NCBI GenBank assembly: GCA_944358275.1
Contig: CALVQZ010000127.1
Coordinates: 1-8,579, forward strand
Direction: 5' to 3'
Length of the DNA stretch: 8,579 nt
Source: an uncultured Bacilli bacterium
GTDB taxonomy: Bacteria > Bacillota_I > Bacilli_A > RF39 > UBA660
Below the pieces are notes generated by a model that saw only the letters and a program-made list of their open reading frames with translations, did no database searches and was not told the origin of the DNA. Of the stretch, positions 5,963-8,579 are shown piece after piece (position 1 is the stretch's first letter; each line of letters starts with the position of its first letter). A program made the position numbers and the translations under genes.

Positions 5963-6539
5963 GTTAGAATTTACATATGGAACGATGGGTAGCAGTAAAA
6001 CTGCTATTGCACTTATGAAAAGATTTGATTTAATAGAAAGTGGTTTTAATGTATTACTATTAAAACCTACTACTGATAATAGAGATGGTACTGCTATCAT
6101 AAAATCTAGAATTGGTATTAGTGCAGAAGCAAAAGTAAATGATAAAAATGAAAGTATTATTGGTAAGTTTTTAAGTGAAATACTAGATTGTGATTGTATA
6201 ATTGTAGATGAAGTACAGTTTAGCAGTAAAGAGCAAATATTACAATTAAAACAAATTGCAGAAGAATTTGATCGCCCTGTATATACATATGGACTTAGAA
6301 CTGATTTTAAACTTAATTTCTTTGAAGGCTCTGAATATTTGTTTAAGTATGCAGATACTATAAATGGAGTAGAAAAAACTTGTGAGTGTGGCAATGAAGC
6401 TATTGTAAATGCTAGATATGATGATAATGGTATCGTATATGAAGGAGACAAAATAATTTTAGGAAATAACGATAAATATAAAGCGCTATGTTATACTTGT
6501 TATAAGAAAGGCAGATTACATGGAAAAAAAAGAAATTGA
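5955..6539 (+). CDS. tdk: thymidine kinase (type II, TK1-like)
   Basis: Phosphorylates thymidine (and deoxyuridine) with ATP in the pyrimidine salvage pathway, in the cytoplasm. The 194 residues match the usual bacterial length of about 190-200. The P-loop GTMGSSKT is at 9-16, and the DEVQF motif at 85-89 carries the Mg-binding Asp and the likely catalytic Glu86. YGLRTDF (112-118) is the conserved block after it. The zinc-binding lasso domain has C143 and C145 (CEC) with C179 and C182 (CYTC). ATG 5955 has a strong Shine-Dalgarno GGAGG (5944-5948) six bases upstream and lies inside the end of tcdA. The end overlaps sufB by 20 bp, so translation of the three genes is probably coupled. Confidence 0.96.
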   Translation: MAKLEFTYGTMGSSKTAIALMKRFDLIESGFNVLLLKPTTDNRDGTAIIKSRIGISAEAKVNDKNESIIGKFLSEILDCDCIIVDEVQFSSKEQILQLKQIAEEFDRPVYTYGLRTDFKLNFFEGSEYLFKYADTINGVEKTCECGNEAIVNARYDDNGIVYEGDKIILGNNDKYKALCYTCYKKGRLHGKKRN

Positions 6540-7866
6540 GTTAGAGAAAGGTTTAAGTAAAGAAGTCGTAAAAAGAATATCTGAATTAAAAAATGAACCC
6601 AAGTGGATGTGTGATTTTAGATTAAAGGCGTACGATGCATTTGCTAATTTTTCTATGCCTTCTTTTGGGCCAAAATTAGATATAGATTTTGATAGTATTC
6701 ATTACTATAAGAGAATAAATGATAAAGTATTTAATAATTGGGATAATGTAAGATGCGATGTAAAAAATACTTTTGATAAGATTGGTATTATAGAAGCTGA
6801 AAAGAAGTATTTAGGGGGAGTATCTACCCAATTTGAAAGCGAAGTAATTTATCATAATATGTTAGATGAAGTAAAAAAGAAAGGTATCATATTTACAGAT
6901 ACAGATACTGCATTAAAAGAGCATCCTGATATATTTAAGAAGTATTTTAATACTCTTGTAAAATATAATGAAAACAAATTTACTGCTTTAAATGGTGCTG
7001 TTTGGAGTGGGGGTAGTTTTATTTATATTCCACCAAACACTAAGTTAGATAGACCTTTGCAAAGTTATTTTAGAATAAATACAAAAGATATGGGACAGTT
7101 TGAAAGAACTTTGATAATAGTAGATGATAACTCAGAGCTTCATTATATAGAAGGGTGTACAGCACCTACTTATACTACTGATAGTCTTCATGCAGCAGTA
7201 GTAGAAATATTTGTAGGTAAGAATTCTAAATGTAGATATACAACTATTCAAAACTGGGCTTCAAACATATATAATATAGTTACTAAAAGGGCAATAGTAT
7301 CTGAAAATGGTCTTATGGAATGGATTGATGGTAATATTGGTTCAAAGATAAACATGAAGTACCCAGCATGTATTTTAGATGGATATGGTGCGAAAGGAAC
7401 ATGTGTAAGTATTGCAATGGCAGATGATAATCAAATTCAAGATACAGGAGCTAGAATGATTCATAATGCACCAAATACAAAGAGCAATATAATTGCAAAA
7501 AGCATTGCAAGAAATAATGGAAATGCAACATATAGAGGAACAGTTAGAATAAAAGAAGAAGCATACAATTCTATAGCTAATATAAAGTGCGATACTATAC
7601 TTTTAGATGAAACTGCAAAAAGTGATACTATACCTAAAAATATATGTTTAAACGATTCATCAACATTAGAACATGAAGCTACTGTATCAAAAGTAAGTGA
7701 TGAAAAATTATTTTATATGAAAACTAAAGGAATAGATGAAGATACTGCAAGAAAAATGATAATAATGGGATTTATTGATGAATTTAGAGAAGAACTTCCT
7801 ATGGAATATGCAGTAGAACTTAATAAATTGTTAAAAAATAAATTTTATGAGACCAACTATGAGTAG
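6520..7866 (+). CDS. sufB: Fe-S cluster assembly scaffold protein SufB
   Basis: SufB is the core scaffold of the SUF machinery; with SufC ATPase and usually SufD it receives persulfide sulfur and builds Fe-S clusters in the cytoplasm. The 448 residues are close to the usual 460-470. The N-terminal helical part (1-about 90) is followed by the beta-helix core; the recognisable run includes GAVWSGGSFIYIPP (159-172), EGCTAPTY (211-218) and the C-terminal LEHEATVSKVS (383-393). C357 in NIKCD probably corresponds to the essential cysteine (Cys405) of E. coli SufB, an assignment from memory. AAAGG (6507-6511) precedes ATG 6520, which lies within tdk. No sufC, sufD, sufS or sufU is present on either side here, which is unusual: in Bacillota sufB normally ends a sufCDSUB operon. 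Downstream there is only a hairpin and an insertion-sequence remnant. Confidence 0.95.
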   Translation: MEKKEIELEKGLSKEVVKRISELKNEPKWMCDFRLKAYDAFANFSMPSFGPKLDIDFDSIHYYKRINDKVFNNWDNVRCDVKNTFDKIGIIEAEKKYLGGVSTQFESEVIYHNMLDEVKKKGIIFTDTDTALKEHPDIFKKYFNTLVKYNENKFTALNGAVWSGGSFIYIPPNTKLDRPLQSYFRINTKDMGQFERTLIIVDDNSELHYIEGCTAPTYTTDSLHAAVVEIFVGKNSKCRYTTIQNWASNIYNIVTKRAIVSENGLMEWIDGNIGSKINMKYPACILDGYGAKGTCVSIAMADDNQIQDTGARMIHNAPNTKSNIIAKSIARNNGNATYRGTVRIKEEAYNSIANIKCDTILLDETAKSDTIPKNICLNDSSTLEHEATVSKVSDEKLFYMKTKGIDEDTARKMIIMGFIDEFREELPMEYAVELNKLLKNKFYETNYE

Positions 7867-7894
7867 TCAATAGTTGTTTAAAAAAATATTTTTT
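7854..7894 (+). terminator. putative terminator of the tcdA-tdk-sufB unit
   Basis: CAACTAT (7854-7860) pairs with ATAGTTG (7870-7876) around a nine-base loop containing the sufB stop codon, followed by TTT. An AT-only inverted repeat directly after it (7877-7897) ends in six Ts (7889-7894) and could extend or replace the terminator. The first stem has few G-C pairs and a poor T tail, so confidence is moderate. Confidence 0.45.
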
Positions 7895-8006
7895 AAAATA
7901 AATAATATACAGCAACGCACCGTAAGTGAGGTTACGGTATTGTCAATGAAGACATTAAAATAAACATAGTTCTTTGAAAAAATCAATCTAAATTAAATTT
8001 GACATT
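7895..8006. other. non-coding stretch between sufB and the transposase remnant, probably including the IS end
   Basis: No coding reading is convincing. It holds two adjacent hairpins: ACCGTAA (7919-7925) with TTACGGT (7932-7938), and TGTC (7941-7944) with GACA (7951-7954). Both lie just beyond the 3' end of the IS110-type transposase gene, so they may belong to the element's end. No terminal inverted repeat or target duplication can be defined, and IS110 elements often lack both. Confidence 0.4.
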
Positions 8007-8579
8007 TCATTTTAACATATAAAAGAGAATTCTAACTAATTTACCAGCACAATGTCCTAACGCATTGTAATGTAATTTACCTTGAAGTCTTTTTGTGTTA
8101 TAATAACTATTGAAAGTTTTAGTATTCAATTGGATGTTATTAGCAGCAAGGATAAGGGCATAATGAAGTAAAGAAAAGCCACGGTTACTCATTCTTGTAA
8201 AAGAAACGTTAAAGTTACCAGATTGTTTAACAGATGGTCTAATCCAGCAAATGCTAAAACTTGACCAGAGTTATTAAAGCGATTAATGTCACCAATTTCA
8301 GAAATAATAATGGCAACAGTCATGTCACCAATGCCTGGGATCGTAGTAATAACATTATCGTTTTTTAATGAAGTCACTAACTTGATTTTCAATATTTTTA
8401 ATTTGATTTTCAAGAATTTCAATCAATTCAATAGTCATTTTAATTTGGATTGATAAAGCATGGTTGTTGATACCAACTGAATTAGAAGCTAATTTTTTAA
8501 GTTCAATGACACGAAATTTATCATATTTTCCACGAGAAGATTTGATTAATAAATTAGAAATCTTAGTTAAATTAACTAT
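8007..8579 (-). pseudogene. IS110-family transposase, C-terminal part, frameshifted and cut by the window edge
   Basis: Read leftward from 8579, three fragments in different frames join into the C-terminal part of an IS110-type transposase (Transposase_20 domain). Fragment 1 (8579-8358, 74 residues, coiled-coil-like) ends at a stop just after a run of six As (8361-8366 on the - strand); removing one A continues into fragment 2 with TIPGIGDMT and SEIGDINRF. Fragment 2 runs to AFAGLD, where one base is missing at the CC at 8236-8237. Fragment 3 has QSG...RMSNRG, including the conserved serine region, and ends at TGA 8009-8007. IS110 transposases pair an N-terminal RuvC-like DEDD domain, here outside the window, with this serine domain. 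Arginine codons are often CGT/CGC, unlike the AGA of host genes, fitting transfer. The two indels could be decay or sequence errors. Confidence 0.88.

Larger units (their letters stand above)
7895..8579 (-). mobile_element. partial IS110-family insertion sequence, 3' portion
   Basis: The transposase remnant at 8007-8579 identifies the element, and its 5' part continues beyond the window. The left boundary is not determined; it must lie between the sufB terminator and 8006, and 7895 is only an outer limit. The element is convergent with sufB and lies directly after it, so it has not interrupted that gene. In the IS110 subgroup the bridge RNA that guides target choice is encoded upstream of the transposase, which would be outside this window. 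Confidence 0.65.

Noticed and set aside
5888..6451. Long minus-strand open frame (187 codons) opposite tdk
   Set aside because: A shadow of tcdA/tdk; tdk has all family motifs on the + strand, and the antisense frame has no Shine-Dalgarno or domain.
6537..6539. TGA read as tryptophan, as in Mycoplasma
   Set aside because: TGA ends tdk exactly where the family length predicts and ends the transposase; tryptophan is encoded by TGG in all genes.
8358..8366. Programmed -1 frameshift at AAAAAAC in the transposase
   Set aside because: The heptamer is out of phase with the upstream frame, and the shift needed is +1, so a one-base insertion explains it better.
1..8579. CRISPR array, prophage, toxin-antitoxin or other defence module
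   Set aside because: No spaced repeats and no recognisable genes of these types; all coding regions are accounted for by housekeeping genes and one IS remnant.

Overview
The window is very AT-rich (about a quarter G+C by eye). Host genes use AGA almost exclusively for arginine and A/T-ending codons throughout. TGA is a stop codon (the thymidine kinase gene and the transposase remnant both end in TGA), so this is the standard bacterial code, not the Mycoplasma code. Shine-Dalgarno sites resembling AGGAGGTGAT, a Firmicute-type TcdA/YrvM gene with a 6S RNA in front of it, RecG and SufB all point to a low-GC Bacillota, possibly a small-genome host-associated member of the Bacilli or a Mollicutes relative. 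The lineage below phylum is a guess.

Layout, left to right: a tRNA-Glu(CUC) gene with a terminator (44-153); an intergenic stretch with a second terminator-like hairpin and a relatively GC-rich, foldable island of unknown identity (about 184-316); a tightly packed trio on the + strand (recG, a radical SAM/SPASM protein and a metallophosphoesterase, 408-4041); an AT-rich gap with a hairpin and a fresh promoter; a TtcA-like tRNA thiolation gene (4270-5070); a 6S RNA gene (about 5091-5260) with its own promoter; then tcdA (5279-5962), tdk (5955-6539) and sufB (6520-7866), which overlap one another. The right end holds the 3' part of an IS110-family transposase gene on the - strand (8007-8579), broken by two single-base frameshifts and running off the window.

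Functional themes are housekeeping: DNA repair (RecG), tRNA supply and modification (tRNA-Glu, a TtcA-like protein, TcdA making cyclic t6A), nucleotide salvage (thymidine kinase), Fe-S cluster assembly (SufB) and growth-phase control of RNA polymerase (6S RNA). Three of the proteins are linked through Fe-S chemistry: the radical SAM protein and the TtcA-like protein carry cluster-binding cysteines, and SufB builds clusters. This is a thematic link only; nothing in the sequence shows joint regulation.

The most useful correction is the start of tcdA. A longer in-frame reading from GTG 5174 would run through the 3' half of the 6S RNA; the real start is most likely ATG 5279. The best candidate for something undescribed is the structured island before recG (227-313). 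I see no convincing new multi-gene system.
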